A DNA stretch of 64,000 nucleotides from Lamellibrachia columna (Eukaryota; Annelida; Polychaeta; Sabellida; Siboglinidae). The stretch's first letter is position 1. Every line of letters starts with the position of its first letter. The stretch spans positions 8,918,479-8,982,478 of the forward strand of contig OY759261.1 of assembly GCA_963662155.1 (NCBI GenBank), read 5' to 3'. The notes under the pieces are model-generated. The model was given only the letters and a program-made list of their open reading frames with translations. It was not told the DNA's origin and did not search any database. Position numbers and translations under genes: made by a program. Positions 19,321 to 31,989 of the stretch are shown here, in pieces.

Positions 19321-21600
19321 TCCACGTTCACAGCAATGGTTGTGATGGAGGGATAGTGGAATGTGGAGTCAGATCATTGCAGGAATCGCTGCACAACATT
19401 GTAGTGTAAGTCTGGAATGTTGCTCGCGTCCAACATGAGTTGATATGTACAAAACTGGTCATACTGATTAAGAAAGAGATCGATCAGTGTAAAGGATTGA
19501 CATATGTAAGCCACTCCCCTTAGAGGCTGGCAAATTATCCGTAAGAGTGTTCCTCGATCGTCTTGCGGTAAGCTTTGCAAATACGATTAATGCAACTCAA
19601 GGTGCTTTTAGATATGAATGACGCACCGAGGAAATAACTACTGTGTGTCCCTGCGTCAAACCCAAGAATAAAGTAATCGAACAAAACTACGTAGTCTTCA
19701 TTGACTCTCACAAAAAAGTTCGACGCCGTGGGAAGACAAAGTGTGTGGGCAGTGCTGCAGAAATATGCCTTAAAACATTTGTAGAAATGTTCGAGGCATT
19801 GCACTCGGGGATGACGGAATCGGAGAAGTGCATAAGCAAGGCATCATCAAATTTTGGTCGGCTGCACAAGCATTTCTGGAAGAGATTCACAATGTGACAA
19901 TCCTAGTGAAATATTTGGTCCATGGAGAAATAGTAGTTTCCACGCTGCCCGTGGAGCTGCAGAGGATACATTGTACCGAAAGCATGTTAGGAAACAACAT
20001 GCGTTGCTGGTTATATATGGGTTTAACACGGAGTACTCACATACCCAAAAAGAACATACTCAAATGAGCAAACATATCTAGTAAATATATATGAGATAAA
20101 CAAAACAGGTGGCTCGAATAGATGACAACAGACTTCCTAAATAAATGGTGTACTTCCAACTATAGGAAAGTACTAAAAGCCGATGTCGCCTCATATATAT
20201 ATTCAAAGATGTAGTAATAAAACATTGAAGAAAATAATCAAAATTCAGGTAGTGATACGTGCCGAAGAACGACCGACCTGGAGGTGATTCATGCAATATG
20301 CACCAAGCGAACAGTAATAATCGCAACGGAGACTGACAGCGAGAGAGATGGTACTGTTCCGTTTCATGTGTCAAACGTAGATAAGAATGGAATTGTCTTT
20401 ATCGCTATGCAGTAAAAGCAATATATTATATCGTTAACTGTTGTGTAGAGGATACAGCTCGTGAAGTGTTAACGAAATGCAGTTTATTAAATAGCTATAT
20501 GTATACAACTTATTGCATATATAACTGCTGCCATGTAAATAAATTTAGAAACTAGCACGAACACATCTAAAAGAATTGACTAAAACAAAACTGTGTATTG
20601 TGAAAGACTTACGCTGACTGGCTGGACAAGAGTGTCATGTAGCCAACGGTACATACAGCGACAAGGTGTTGCAACATGGTTACTTCGGCCGACGAGTTTG
20701 GAACGGACGACAGCAACGATGAATGGGACAGTGAGTTGAACAATGGATTCTGAATGACGTAGGCGCTAGCTTACTTCGCATCGACTTGTCGGCTGGTGAC
20801 GCAGTCGGTTGATGATGTAAGTAAACGATCTCAAATGAATGTCGCGCCTACTCAACGAACTAGATGTTTTATTGGGAGAGCAAACCCGTTTATGTGTGGT
20901 GAGCTCAATATAAACGGAATAGCGGCGGCAGGTTTTGCAGAAGAACTGCAAAAAAACCTTTGACAACAACATGGGTAGCATTAGTTACAAGTTGAGCAGG
21001 GGATTCTTACATACTGATGAAATGGGGGTATTGTAATGACGACCCGATTTTGGTGAAAACAAACATCGTTGTTTGAAGATTGTTCACTCCAAGGATATTT
21101 GTTTTGGCATGCTGTTTTAAACACTTTTTTTCGATTCCATTTTTGTATCCTTTAGTGTACTAAATCAGCATGATTTTTAAGTTACTTGTTTTTGAGCAGC
21201 TAGCGACCAACCCTTAGGGATGCCTAGCAGTTTTTCGGACCTTCCATACCAAAAGTAATACACAAGTTTAACAACCATAACAATATCGTATTTATTTCTT
21301 TTTTTCATTGTTCATTTAAACTGTCTATTCAAAACTTGACATTCACATAAATGATGTTTTAATTGTAAGCTAGATAGCATTATCCTAACACCAAATTGTT
21401 ACGGTATTGTGGCTTGCACACGCTCAGGTACGCGTACGCGTACTCAAACGCCCACGCACGTGATTATGCACATACCATCCAGCCAAATTCTGCAAACCTC
21501 GAATCAAACCAGGGATTCTAGTTGACACTCATGGACGTGAAAGTGCTTTGCAGCAGGACGTGTCATACGCCACTCCACATTTAAAATGAAGGAACGATCT
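19320..21600 (+). repeat. Host repeat U, copy U2 (partial)
   Basis: Direct tandem neighbour of U1. Block order repeats 60-1900: LINE RT relic (19350-20080), ggtagtgat..cgtgccgaag block (20243-20320), short acidic ORF (20676), tttattgggagagcaaac block (20868-21060) and the ggcatgctgttt..ccaaattgttacggtat block (21100-21420). The spacing to U1, after subtracting the Polinton and one duplication, is ~3.2 kb. The interior block near 20870-21010 reads INEIAAAGFAEELQ-like peptides in several copies, suggesting a former exon. Confidence 0.65.
20676..20753 (+). other. Short conserved acidic ORF in repeat U, copy 2
   Basis: MVTSADEFGTDDSNDEWDSE with a short tail and stop. The donor-like GATGAT/GTAAGT at ~20815 follows ~60 bp beyond. 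Same family as 850-948. Confidence 0.4.
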
Positions 21601-21889
21601 ACTATTATGTATATCACACTCCCTAACAGTGACGTCACGTAGCATATCATCACTGTCACAAATTGATTATGAATTATAAACGGACAGGGCGGAGTGGTAT
21701 AAACGACAGGTTGACAGGGCAACATAATTGTAGGTTTCATAGGTCCACGCTATGTTTTGTTGGTCGATTGTTGGGATTAATATGCTTAGTGTTCCAACAA
21801 ATACATGCAGCATATAAAAATAGCTATAGTAATAACACATGTAAAATGCAACAGTGGTGGACAACTTGCACCACTCTACTATATGTTAC

Positions 21890-22500
21890 TGGTGCGTCAG
21901 TACCTTACCTGCGTCAATGTCAAAGTGTTGTTCGAGTCCCGGATGAAGACAGTCACACGTTCTCCTCCTATATCTATCACGTACACGTGCCTGGAACATG
22001 TAGCACCAACCTTATTCCGCCACTTCTCAGTACCATAGCATATCTGCCAAACATTTAAAGGGAAACAAAAGTGTTGGGTATATGCACCTATGTTGGCTAC
22101 TACAATTACAGTGGTTTACTGGGAAAACGTTGTTGAACATACAGCGTCTTAATTTCATTAACTGTTAGACAACCCTACGTCTAGAGTGCCGAAATCTAGC
22201 AAAATTCGCTCGCCAAATAAAAATATACTAATTTTGCATACACCTATTCCTATACTTGTCGTGGCCATATCGCTTGCGTTCAAACTCCACTTATGTAACA
22301 CATATTGACCTTTGTTTACTAAACTAGTCCTCGTTATTACAAAATAGCACACTTGTTTGCGTTGGTGCTGTGTATACCGGCACCACTTAATACGTCACGT
22401 GTAGTCTATGTTACCAGGGCAGCCATCAGTCAACTGGGGAAATAACCGGAATCTCCCACTTGTAGAAAACATTCTGAGTAAAACACTGGCATGATATTCT
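21890..22500. repeat. Duplicated block homologous to PON intron DNA
   Basis: It shares ttacctgcgtcaatgtcaaa, a catgtagcaccaa..ctcagta block and the tacgtcacgtgtagtctatg and ccggaatctcc blocks with 34200-35280, and in reverse with 46400-47350. In the better locus this DNA sits between PON exons, so this is probably the remains of another PON copy without readable exons. Confidence 0.5.
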
Positions 22501-23924
22501 GGATTTTAGTTGCTCGTTGTTTAGTTTGTATTGCTACTTTTTCGTTTTAGGTATAGAGGCAGATGTTCTTTAACATGTTTGGTTGCGTTAACCTTCACTG
22601 AGAGTCGGCGACTATCAACACGAAACACCAGCAATGAATGCAATCAACAAGCTCTGGTATTATCATAATAAGGCACTTGCAAATGCTTGAAGGTTTTGGT
22701 TTTTTGTTCGAATCCCTAAGTATTATCTCAGACCTTTTTGATTGTTGTAAAATATGCTGAGATTGCATTACTTTGTTCATCAGAAATTATAATCTACCCG
22801 AATCCCTCTAACAAAATTCTTATTGTTGCATTCATCAGCGAAGGAGACAGGAGCGAAGTAGACTAGAGCGAAGGAAACGGGAGGGAAGGCGACGGGAGCG
22901 ACGGCTACGACAGCGAAGGCACCAGGAGCAAGCGCACCTGAAGAGCAAGATAGTCAGGAGACGGGAGGGAATTGTGACAAATTGATGTGTGAGAGGGTGA
23001 TGGACAACATGCTGCGCGGTGACGCGACTGCGGGGCAAAATGCGACGGAAGGGATCCGACACAAGAGTTACTCTGAGGTAGTTGCAGAAGGGGTGAGGAG
23101 GAGAGCGAAGGTGTTTGTGGGGCAAAAATAGAGGCTATCACAGAGAAGGTGCAAACATCGGGGGTTGGGGCAATTGATGTTCTATTTTAGTACACGTAGG
23201 GATTAACAACGCAGAGAGGGAGGATATAACTGGCATAGTTAGGAAATACAGGCAGTTAGTTAAAAGAGCTAAGCAGACACGGATTGAGCAGATAATTATG
23301 TTAGGGATTCTACCGGTAATGAGAAGCAGATATAAGGATATAAAAATTGCCGGATGATGGCAATTAACACATATATAGGGAAGAGGAAGTTGAATATGTG
23401 AGGTATGAGCTTCATCTTAGTGGAAAGTGTGCAGCAGCATTTGTTGGTGAAGAATCAGCAGCAGCAGATAGTGACATGGGGAGCATAAGAAATATTTCTT
23501 GGTTGCAAACTAGAAGCGCAGCGGATTTCATTAGAGGTGTTTCAAACAGGACAAGAGGCACTAGTACACATAAACCAGTAACAAAATGTATTGAAAACAT
23601 TTCGGAAGCTGATTATAAATGCGTGTGTTTAAATGCAAGGAGCACAGCAAATAATAAAAACGTACTAAGCACAACGGTAGAATAAATTAACTCACTAATA
23701 ATTGTTATAACCGAATCATGGGCCAACAAAGAAACATAAGATGCTGAAATAGGAGTGAGAGGATAGGTAATGTTTAGGAGAAATCGACTAGGAAGAAGAG
23801 GAGGGGAGTCATTTGATGTATTAAAACATATATTCAGGCTTACGAAATAAAATTAAAAAGGGTCGCACATTGCGATGAAGCTGTTTGGTGCAACATATTA
23901 GCAAGAAATTCAACATTAACTATT

Positions 23925-25095
23925 TAACAAGATTTAACAAGATTTGCCATCCAAGCCAAAGGCCCAGATGGCAAGTGGACAAGGAAGCCATTGGCTTATC
24001 GAGAGTCCAACAATGTTCATCTACTTATAGCCTGCCCTCCTGAGATATGTGTCAACCTTGTTTTTAAACATATTCACGCTGCTAGCAGTTACACAATCTG
24101 TTGACAATTTGTTCCATTCATTTATTGTCCTCTGTGAGAACGAGTGCTTCCTGATGTCCAATCTACATTGATCCTTTACTAATTTTACCTCATGTCCTCT
24201 AGTTCTGCTATCCTTCTTGAGTGAGAAAAACATATTTCTATCAATATTTTCATACCCATTCAATATCTTAAAAACTTCAATCTGATCTCCTCTTAACCTC
24301 CTTGTCTCTAGAGTTGTTAAACCACATTCTTTCAGGCGTTCTTCATAACTAAGGTCTCTCAGTTCTGGAATCATTTTAGTTGCTCTCCTTTGTATGCGTT
24401 CAAGCGTATCTATATCCTTCTTACGATATGGTCTCCATGCTTGTATACAGTATTCTAAATGAGGTCTAACTATTGCTTTATAAAGAGGTATAATTAACTT
24501 TTTTCCCTTGTATGTTATGTTTCTTCTAATCAATCCAAGAATTTGATTACCCTTTGAAGCTGCAATACCACACTGCTCTGAAACTTTCATATCAGCGCTT
24601 ATTGTAACTCCTAAGTCCTTTTCTTTTACAGTAGTACCCAGAACAGTATCTCCCATTCTATAGTTTACATTCAAGTTCCTATGTCCTGTATGTAGGCATT
24701 TACATTTCCCAAAATTGAACAACATCTGCCATTTCTCAGACCATTTCACTAATCTGTCTAGATCGTTTTGTAAATGTTGTTTATCACCATCAGTATTAAC
24801 CTTTCTAAACAGTTTTGTGTCATCCGCAAATTTCAGTACATTACTTGTTATACTGTCGTCCAAGTCATTGATATAAATTAAGAATAATATAGGTCCTAAT
24901 ACTGATCCTTGAGGTACCCCACTCAAAACCGATTTCCAATTTGAAACTTCTCCATCTACTACAACTCGTTGTCTTCTGTCAGTCAGCCATTGTTCTATCC
25001 AGTCAGTTATGCTATCCCCGATACCATGGGCTTTTAATTTAAGTAGTAATCTTTGATGTAGCACTTGGATTGGTTTACCGAAGTCCAAACATAAA
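23925..25095 (-). mobile_element. CR1-like LINE, 5'-truncated, inserted in reverse
   Basis: Ends with the aacaagattt tail repeats at 23925-23945. It is inserted into the opposite-strand LINE endonuclease, whose frame continues on both sides. Truncated within the RT domain at ~25095. Related 3' pieces in the window: 4903-5155, 27190-27355, 40685-40760 and 60715-61330. Confidence 0.8.
24021..25088 (-). CDS. Reverse transcriptase C-terminal part of CR1-like LINE
   Basis: A 355-codon frame without stops. RT motifs in order: DFGKPIQVLHQRLLLKLKAH (a variant of the FxKAFDxVxHxxLL block), SGVPQGSVLGPILFLIYIND, LKFADDTKLF (catalytic FADD), EKWQMLFNFGKCKCLHTG, LGVTISADMKVSEQC, then the thumb/C-terminal IVRPHLEYCIQAWRPYRKKD, LERIQRRATKMIPELRDLSY and the tail WNKLSTDCVTASSVNMFKNK. 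The first RT blocks are missing. The open frame suggests a recent insertion. Confidence 0.85.
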   Translation of the reverse strand: MDFGKPIQVLHQRLLLKLKAHGIGDSITDWIEQWLTDRRQRVVVDGEVSNWKSVLSGVPQGSVLGPILFLIYINDLDDSITSNVLKFADDTKLFRKVNTDGDKQHLQNDLDRLVKWSEKWQMLFNFGKCKCLHTGHRNLNVNYRMGDTVLGTTVKEKDLGVTISADMKVSEQCGIAASKGNQILGLIRRNITYKGKKLIIPLYKAIVRPHLEYCIQAWRPYRKKDIDTLERIQRRATKMIPELRDLSYEERLKECGLTTLETRRLRGDQIEVFKILNGYENIDRNMFFSLKKDSRTRGHEVKLVKDQCRLDIRKHSFSQRTINEWNKLSTDCVTASSVNMFKNKVDTYLRRAGYK

Positions 25096-25638
25096 CGAAA
25101 ATTATAAAATAAACAAACAAAGCACTTTAGATGAAGTGAGTATAGGGGAATGTATCATAGTGGGAAACTTTATCCACCGACACATACAATGAAAATATCT
25201 AGAGAGTACAGGGGGTGACGACCATTAGTTTCTACTTTTAATTCAGTATAGCTTCCTTACTCAACACATCCTAGAAACAACAAGGGGAGAGAATGTATTA
25301 CATTTAGTTTTGTCTTCACAACAAGAATTAGTGGACAATGTCAAAATACATGCGCCATTGGGAAACAGCGATCATCATCAAATACATTTTGACATCAAAG
25401 TAAAATCAGAAATTACAAATAAAAATGCAGGAGAAACGTCCACAAAGATAAATATAAATATTTGAGAAAATACTTAGCAACGCTAGATTGGAATACAATG
25501 CTGAGGAATAAGACCTCGATTGAATGTTGAATCAATTCCCTTGAAGATACAACGAAACGATATGAGCACCACCCTCTTGCGGGGTGGGGCCCATATAGTT
25601 TAATATATTCCGCCCTCTCGGCGAGTCTTCGCGATCTT

Positions 25639-25827
<189 letters not shown>

Positions 25828-26337
25828 ACTGTTCACGTCTGCCTTTGAATATATTACCTGATATCAAACAATCCATATAATCAACATCATATCAAATCAT
25901 ATGTATTATTCGTTCATTGCTATGTTTAACTCTGAGTGCTACGTAATATGTAAACGTGCATCCCTATAGGCCTATTTAAAAACGTGTAGCATTTAACATG
26001 TTTGATGTGAACACATCAGATAGCTTCTATTATGGATGAAATCGATTTTCAATACAATTGCCTTCCCTATCCATATGTAATACATCCGCCGAATTTCCAC
26101 ACAACTGTAATTGCATCACGTGCATACACACGTGCGAGCGCTCGTGTTGGCGTTTATGCACGTGGGTGCGTGCAAGCGCGTTTGTGTATACGAATCATAA
26201 GCGAGACAATAACAATTTACAATGCCTACAATAGTCGTGACGTCGGTGATTGTTGCCTGTCGTAATATCCGCTTAATTAATAGTCTTTATGTCGTAGCTT
26301 CCGCAATCACATTGTCGTAGTATGTTTGGCAGTGTAG

Positions 26338-26508
26338 GTGCTGCGACTGACGTTGTCCGAAGACTCCAAGGTGACAGACATTGTTGAAGTGTACTACAAC
26401 GATGGACTGCAAATCTATGTGTCAAGCGTCGCGGTCCACTACTGCCGATATATGCTCGTCGGTAGCGTATTTGGCAACATGCTTCGATGTCAAGTACACT
26501 GCACATTA
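26338..26508 (+). pseudogene. Paraoxonase-like terminal exon, isolated copy (PON-D)
   Basis: After an acceptor-like tgtttggcagtgtag the exon reads VLRLTLSEDSKVTDIVEVYY, VSSVAVHYCRYMLVGSVF, RCQVHCT. This is the C-terminal strand pair of paraoxonases/arylesterases (V..VY..DG..+..S.A..Y...L.+G+VF...L.C). The expected stop is lost (ACATTAAGC). No preceding exon is found on this strand; the flanks are repeat-U-type DNA. Confidence 0.6.
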
Positions 26509-26519
26509 AGCCTGCAGTC

Positions 26520-26745
26520 AGGAAAGAGGGGAGGGAGAGGGAGTAAGGGTGAAGGAGGAGATCGGAAGAAAAAGCAGAGGAATGTAGAGATGAAGACCGA
26601 GAGGAAGAGATAGTGATGCAGGGAGAGTGAGATGGATATGGAGAGGAAGATGGAGAGTGAGAGGGAGAGTGAGAGGGAGATAGATATATAGAGGGAGAGA
26701 GAGGGGGTAGAGAGACAGAAAGGGAGAGAGAGATAGAGGAGAGGG
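26520..26745. repeat. GA-rich low-complexity tract
   Basis: Imperfect (GGGA)/(GA) repeats; the long frames across it are artefacts of composition. Confidence 0.85.
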
Positions 26746-27189
26746 GTCGACACACTGTCCTATTAAGACAAAGTTATGCTGGTTAAATTGTATGTAATTC
26801 CAGATAATCAACTCTTCCTACTATGTTGATTTGAAGCATCTTTTAAGATAAATTCAATGTTGTCAACCCTGTATATCGTGCATTCCCATGTAACATGTTA
26901 GTTATGAGAAGGGCAACCTGTGACGGTCAAGAGACGATGCGGCTGAGTCGAATGGGTTAAACGTACCTCGCCCATGACGGCGTTGCACGCAATATGCCTC
27001 TCTGTGTCTCAACGCTTCGCCCGCGCTGTGTCTTCCACGATACATATAGCACTAGGAGAGATACAGGGGACTGTGAACTTCTGTTGCCGACGCATGAGTA
27101 GCAGAGAGTATATTGTAGAATTACTGGGAGAGAGACTTTGGAAGTCTGCAGCCGAGACACGCGCCGGAGCAAATTAACTACATATTGTG

Positions 27190-27355
27190 TAACTACTAAC
27201 AGCGTTAATATGTTTAAAAACAAGGTTGACACATATATCAGGAGGGTGGGTTACACATAGCTGAAAATGCAGGACTCTCGATAAGCCAATGGCTTCCTTG
27301 TTCACTTGCCATCTGGTCCTTTGTCTTGGATGGCAATCTTGTTAAATCTTGATAC
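27190..27355 (+). mobile_element. CR1-like LINE 3' fragment
   Basis: Plus-strand copy of the tail: atgtttaaaaacaaggttga (the codons for MFKNKVD), the conserved 3'UTR block (gataagccaatggcttcctt) and the gttaaatcttg end. Decayed. Confidence 0.7.
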
Positions 27356-27359
27356 AAAA

Positions 27360-28800
27360 CTCATTAAATGTTGACATGCTGTCAACTTCTACCGTAGCGT
27401 CCCCTGCAATCTGCTTCGGAGGAGTCCATCAGATAAAAAACACCTACAAATCACGCCTAACTACTGTAGTGCGCGCATCCGTGGTGACGTAAATCTCCCG
27501 CTCTCTCACATATGTCTCCCAGTACGAGGCAACTCCCAGGTACCAATTGGGCATCTCTTGACATTTCCAGCCTTGTAATTTTGGCTTGGTGTAATACCTG
27601 GATTATCTGATTCATTCACAAGCACCCGGATCAGAGTGTCTAAATTTTAAACAAACACACAAACAAATAAATATATTTTAATGAACAAAACAGCAGAAAT
27701 GCAATGTTTAACACCTTCAAATGTCTAAAGTAGAAGGGTTGAAATAGACTAGTCCTGAGATTGTGATCATTTGAGAACGTTCATACGAATGTTTGACAAT
27801 GTTATCAACCTAACTGACGATATGCCGTGTCATGTCATCATATTATATGTTGACAGGATTCAGGCAGGTTCATATTGTTGTTGTTGTTATTGTTGTTGTT
27901 GTTGTTGTTGTTGTTAACTTTACACATTTTTGTTATGACATGAAGCGAGTAAGATTTACCTAGTTAATTAATGTTGTACGTTAGACAAAATATGCCACAA
28001 AACAAATTCTGATGTGGCGTAAAGTTGGGGTTTCATGTAACGTTTTTATACATATTGTTTAACGGTGATGATGACGACTGGTAACACAATAAATTCACAC
28101 CTTTCTGAAATGTGTTATGTTATACATGAGGAAACACCAATATTTGAAAACAAAAGATTATAGCCTGAAATTATATTTGTGCTATTGGAATGTTGGTCTA
28201 CTGCGTCCGTTCCCAAGCAATAACTGACAATACACAATGTAATGAAATTCCGGTGATACAATTTGATATGGTAGCTTCCAGTTAAGTTGAGCTATGAACG
28301 TGTCTGTGCAAGTGGATATTGCATATGTGAACAATTGGTTTTCTTGAATAAGTTGTCTGATGTGGACATAATTATGGCCCTGATATATTGTTTTTGTCCA
28401 AATAAGAACGCAGTATTGCAAATTGGAAATAATTAGTTAAAAATACAAGATATTTAGTATACAGACTGGCAAAAAATAACTAACTTTCCTGAAGCATATG
28501 GTGCTAAATCATCTGCAATGGGATTGTTGTGTAAGTAAATAATTATTTTATAAAATTAATATTGGTGTAACATAATGTCATCGTCCTAATATTAAATTAT
28601 AATGGAAACACTTTATATCCTTTTTGTACGTTTCAAGACAAATTGTGTTTTATGTTCTTCTTTTTTTTCCTTATCCCATTTTACAGCATGTTGCACTGTT
28701 GCTCTGTTGCACTGTTGCACTGTTGCACGTTGCTATGTGATACATTGGAAACTAGAAACCAAGACCTTTATTCTTTTCATCACTAACATTCCGTATGATG
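27360..28800. other. AT-rich sequence with no recognised gene
   Basis: I see no gene or named repeat apart from a (GTT)n tract at ~27873-27915 and a short gttgcactgttgcac repeat at 28688-28735. Confidence 0.6.
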
Positions 28801-28817
28801 CGTTTTTTCGGCAACAC

Positions 28818-28898
28818 TATTTTACCGCCCCACTATATTACCACCCCACTATTTTACCACCCCACTATATTACCACCCCACTATTTTACCACCCCACT
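28818..28898. repeat. 16-bp tandem repeat (accaccccactatttt)
   Basis: Five units alternating between ..ctatttt and ..ctatatt endings, giving a 32-bp higher-order period. Confidence 0.85.
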
Positions 28899-28899
28899 A

Positions 28900-29956
28900 A
28901 GAACTTGATGGCGGCACCAAAACCACTCTTTACTGAAATTAAAATATTTTGGCGTTCAACGCGTTTTGTGGATGAATACCTTTATATCCAGCCAAAAAAG
29001 CATAAAACGAAATTTCGCATAATGTTTAACTGCTAATTTCAATTCAATAGTGCAACTTGCAGTAAATGAACTTTCCTTGAATGACTACTACAACCGGTAG
29101 TGACATATATTAACATGATTTGCCAACAGTTTCAGATATATGTCAATTTTGTTTTAAACATGTTCATATCGCTAGTATGAGTAGACTATCTATCATCCTT
29201 TGTGGACATTATTTTACTTTCCCATATCCTATATGATGCTATCAGTTGTGATTTAACATTGTCCCTTCCGGAGATGATGTTGTTGCCCTCACCTTTATCA
29301 CTCAAGCCCGGGGTGAGGGTGGCACCGATACCATTCGTCGATTGTTGTTCTCGCTTCTTCTTCGCCCCGTTTCACTGCCCTTTACACCAACCGTCCCACT
29401 CCCCCATCCCCCGCTTTCATTCTCCAGCCCTTTCCCACTCCCGCCAAATCTCTCTCCACCCAGTCATCCCATCTCAATATCGGTCTTCCCTCGGTCCTCA
29501 CTCAGCTCCTCCTTTCTTTGCTTGTCTATCTTTTCAACTCCTGCAATTCTTCTCACTCATTTATTCTCGCAAATTTACAGTTTCTCTTGTCGTTTGCCCG
29601 TCATCGCCACGGTCTCTAAGCCGTATAGGTGGACTGGTGTTACGCATTATCTAAGCGCCTTTAATGTTTGGTTCGAACATATATTTCCATCTCCCATCAC
29701 CCCCTCCACATTCCTCCACCCATTTGGAAATCGGTCAATGATAATTATATTCAGTCCCACTGTGTGGCGCCAGTGTGAGCAAAATTTAAGATGCGTTGGG
29801 ATTTAGTTAATATATACATATATGTTACAACTATTATTATTTGGTAAATGTATTTTGAGTGGCAATTACTTTTTTGACGGTAAAAACAGCTTCACTGAAT
29901 ATGAATAAACGTTTAATACCAAAAGAATAACTACTTGTGGAATACAATGGTGGTTC

Positions 29957-29992
<36 letters not shown>

Positions 29993-30017
29993 AAACCACA
30001 ATATATATATACATGTA

Positions 30018-30060
<43 letters not shown>

Positions 30061-30430
30061 ACATGCATGCATATACAACATGCATGCACATACAATATGC
30101 ATGAGGACGTGTCTAGTGTTAGTGCTATTGGCCGGGTGTGGCAGGCGGGCGTGTCCGACGAAAGGATATATGACGTGGGTGTTTTATTCGACATGATGTA
30201 AATTATAAATTGTCGATCGGTCGCAGTTCAACACTAACTTGAGCACTAGAAAGAAATAAAAACTACTAAAGAAAGGTGAAATATTGTTATTTAGAACACT
30301 ACTAAAATGAACGATAAGAAAAAGTGTGTGTAATCGGATGTCGAAAGACACGTGGAATGGACGGAGTACTAAAGGTCATCGAAGCTCCATAATAAAAACA
30401 AATGTTCTAACTTAGGATCGTTTTGGTGTT
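28900..30430. other. Intergenic, no gene recognised
   Basis: Contains a possible decayed CR1-like tail at ~29100-29165, a C/T-rich stretch (29340-29620) with only compositional frames, and two (TA)n runs (29958-29990, 30018-30058) with ATGCATGCATATACAACATG-type duplications just after. Confidence 0.5.
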
Positions 30431-30563
30431 GATTATTTTAGGCCGTCGGAAGTATCATAATAATGTTTGATGTCCATGTTGTAGAAAAACGAAAGCCCAC
30501 TCAATGAAAAACTAAGAATCCCTCTGCTCATTTGTTTTATATAACTTATGGTATACACGCCAT

Positions 30564-30656
30564 TTAAAGTTGTCCCCAATATGTTGTCCAGTCCGTCTTT
30601 GCGTTGATGTCGTCCGCTGGCGCTTCTGTTCCAAGCTCGTCGGCGGATGCGACCAT
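30564..30656 (-). other. Short conserved acidic ORF, copy 3 (isolated)
   Basis: Reads MVASADELGTEAPADDINAK, 30 codons. The shared sequence ends soon after, so this copy carries only the ORF block without the rest of repeat U. The upstream block (acgttgc/ccaacggtac) is also partly kept. Confidence 0.4.
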
Positions 30657-30886
30657 GTTGCACCAGATTGTTGCTGTCTGTACCGTTAGCTACATAAAAC
30701 CGGTCAAATCCATAACAATTCTTCAGTCGCCAACATATTGGACACAACTTTTTCAGTTGGCAACTCAAATGTAGTCGTGATGTGTATGATCTCCACTAAC
30801 AGTTGGCAACTTGGCATGTGTAAAATCAATCGGCCGATGTTTATTTGCCAAATAGTTGTCGGCAGAAAAACTTATGATGATTAAAA

Positions 30887-31371
<485 letters not shown>

Positions 31372-31411
31372 CATACACACATGTAACATATTCATGTATT
31401 CATTACATCCG

Positions 31412-31503
31412 TAACGTTAGGCATTGGGTAGATAAACGTTAGGCATTGGGTAGATAAACGTTAGGCATTGGGTAGATAAACGTTAGGCATTGGGTAGATA
31501 AAC
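31412..31503. repeat. 22-bp tandem repeat, four units
   Basis: Unit cgttaggcattgggtagata plus aa, four identical copies. The homologous position near 61755 has a single diverged unit. Confidence 0.9.
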
Positions 31504-31805
31504 GTGTATCAATTGTGAGAATTACCAACGTAAGACACAACTGTAGTAATCATATCTTCAATATATGCAAGGTGGATATGTAATATTTCGGGGCAGATCA
31601 ATCGATGTTATAACGTTTCATTCCTAAATGTATACATTGTTCAGAAATAGTTAGACATATTACAGTACGAAATGGCATTCTTTGTAAAGGTAGACCAATC
31701 AATCTTTATTCGTGGTCGGCCAACATGTGACAATCAATTGCTCGTACAGCAACTTAAGCAACATCTACCTCGTGCGTTCGTGCGTGCATGTGTGTGTGAA
31801 CGAGT

Positions 31806-31989
<184 letters not shown>

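Larger units (their letters stand above)
22810..25520 (+). mobile_element. CR1-like LINE, esterase and endonuclease regions, interrupted
   Basis: Broken plus-strand element. 23190-23480 resembles the SGNH/esterase-like ORF1 domain of CR1-like LINEs (QLVKRAKQTRIEQIIMLGIL, later YELHLSGKCAAAF around the catalytic His region). 23605-23920 starts an endonuclease (YKCVCLNARS, IVITESWANKE). After the minus-strand insert at 23925-25095 the endonuclease resumes (ECIIVGNFIHR, LTQHILETTRGENVLHLVLS, LGNSDHHQIHFDIKVKSEI). It has many stops. The reverse-transcriptase part is not found downstream. Confidence 0.6.

Noticed and set aside
29202..29806. Two ~150-codon frames rich in Pro/Ser/Leu
   Set aside because: C/T-rich composition keeps several frames open at once. 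No domain is seen in either.
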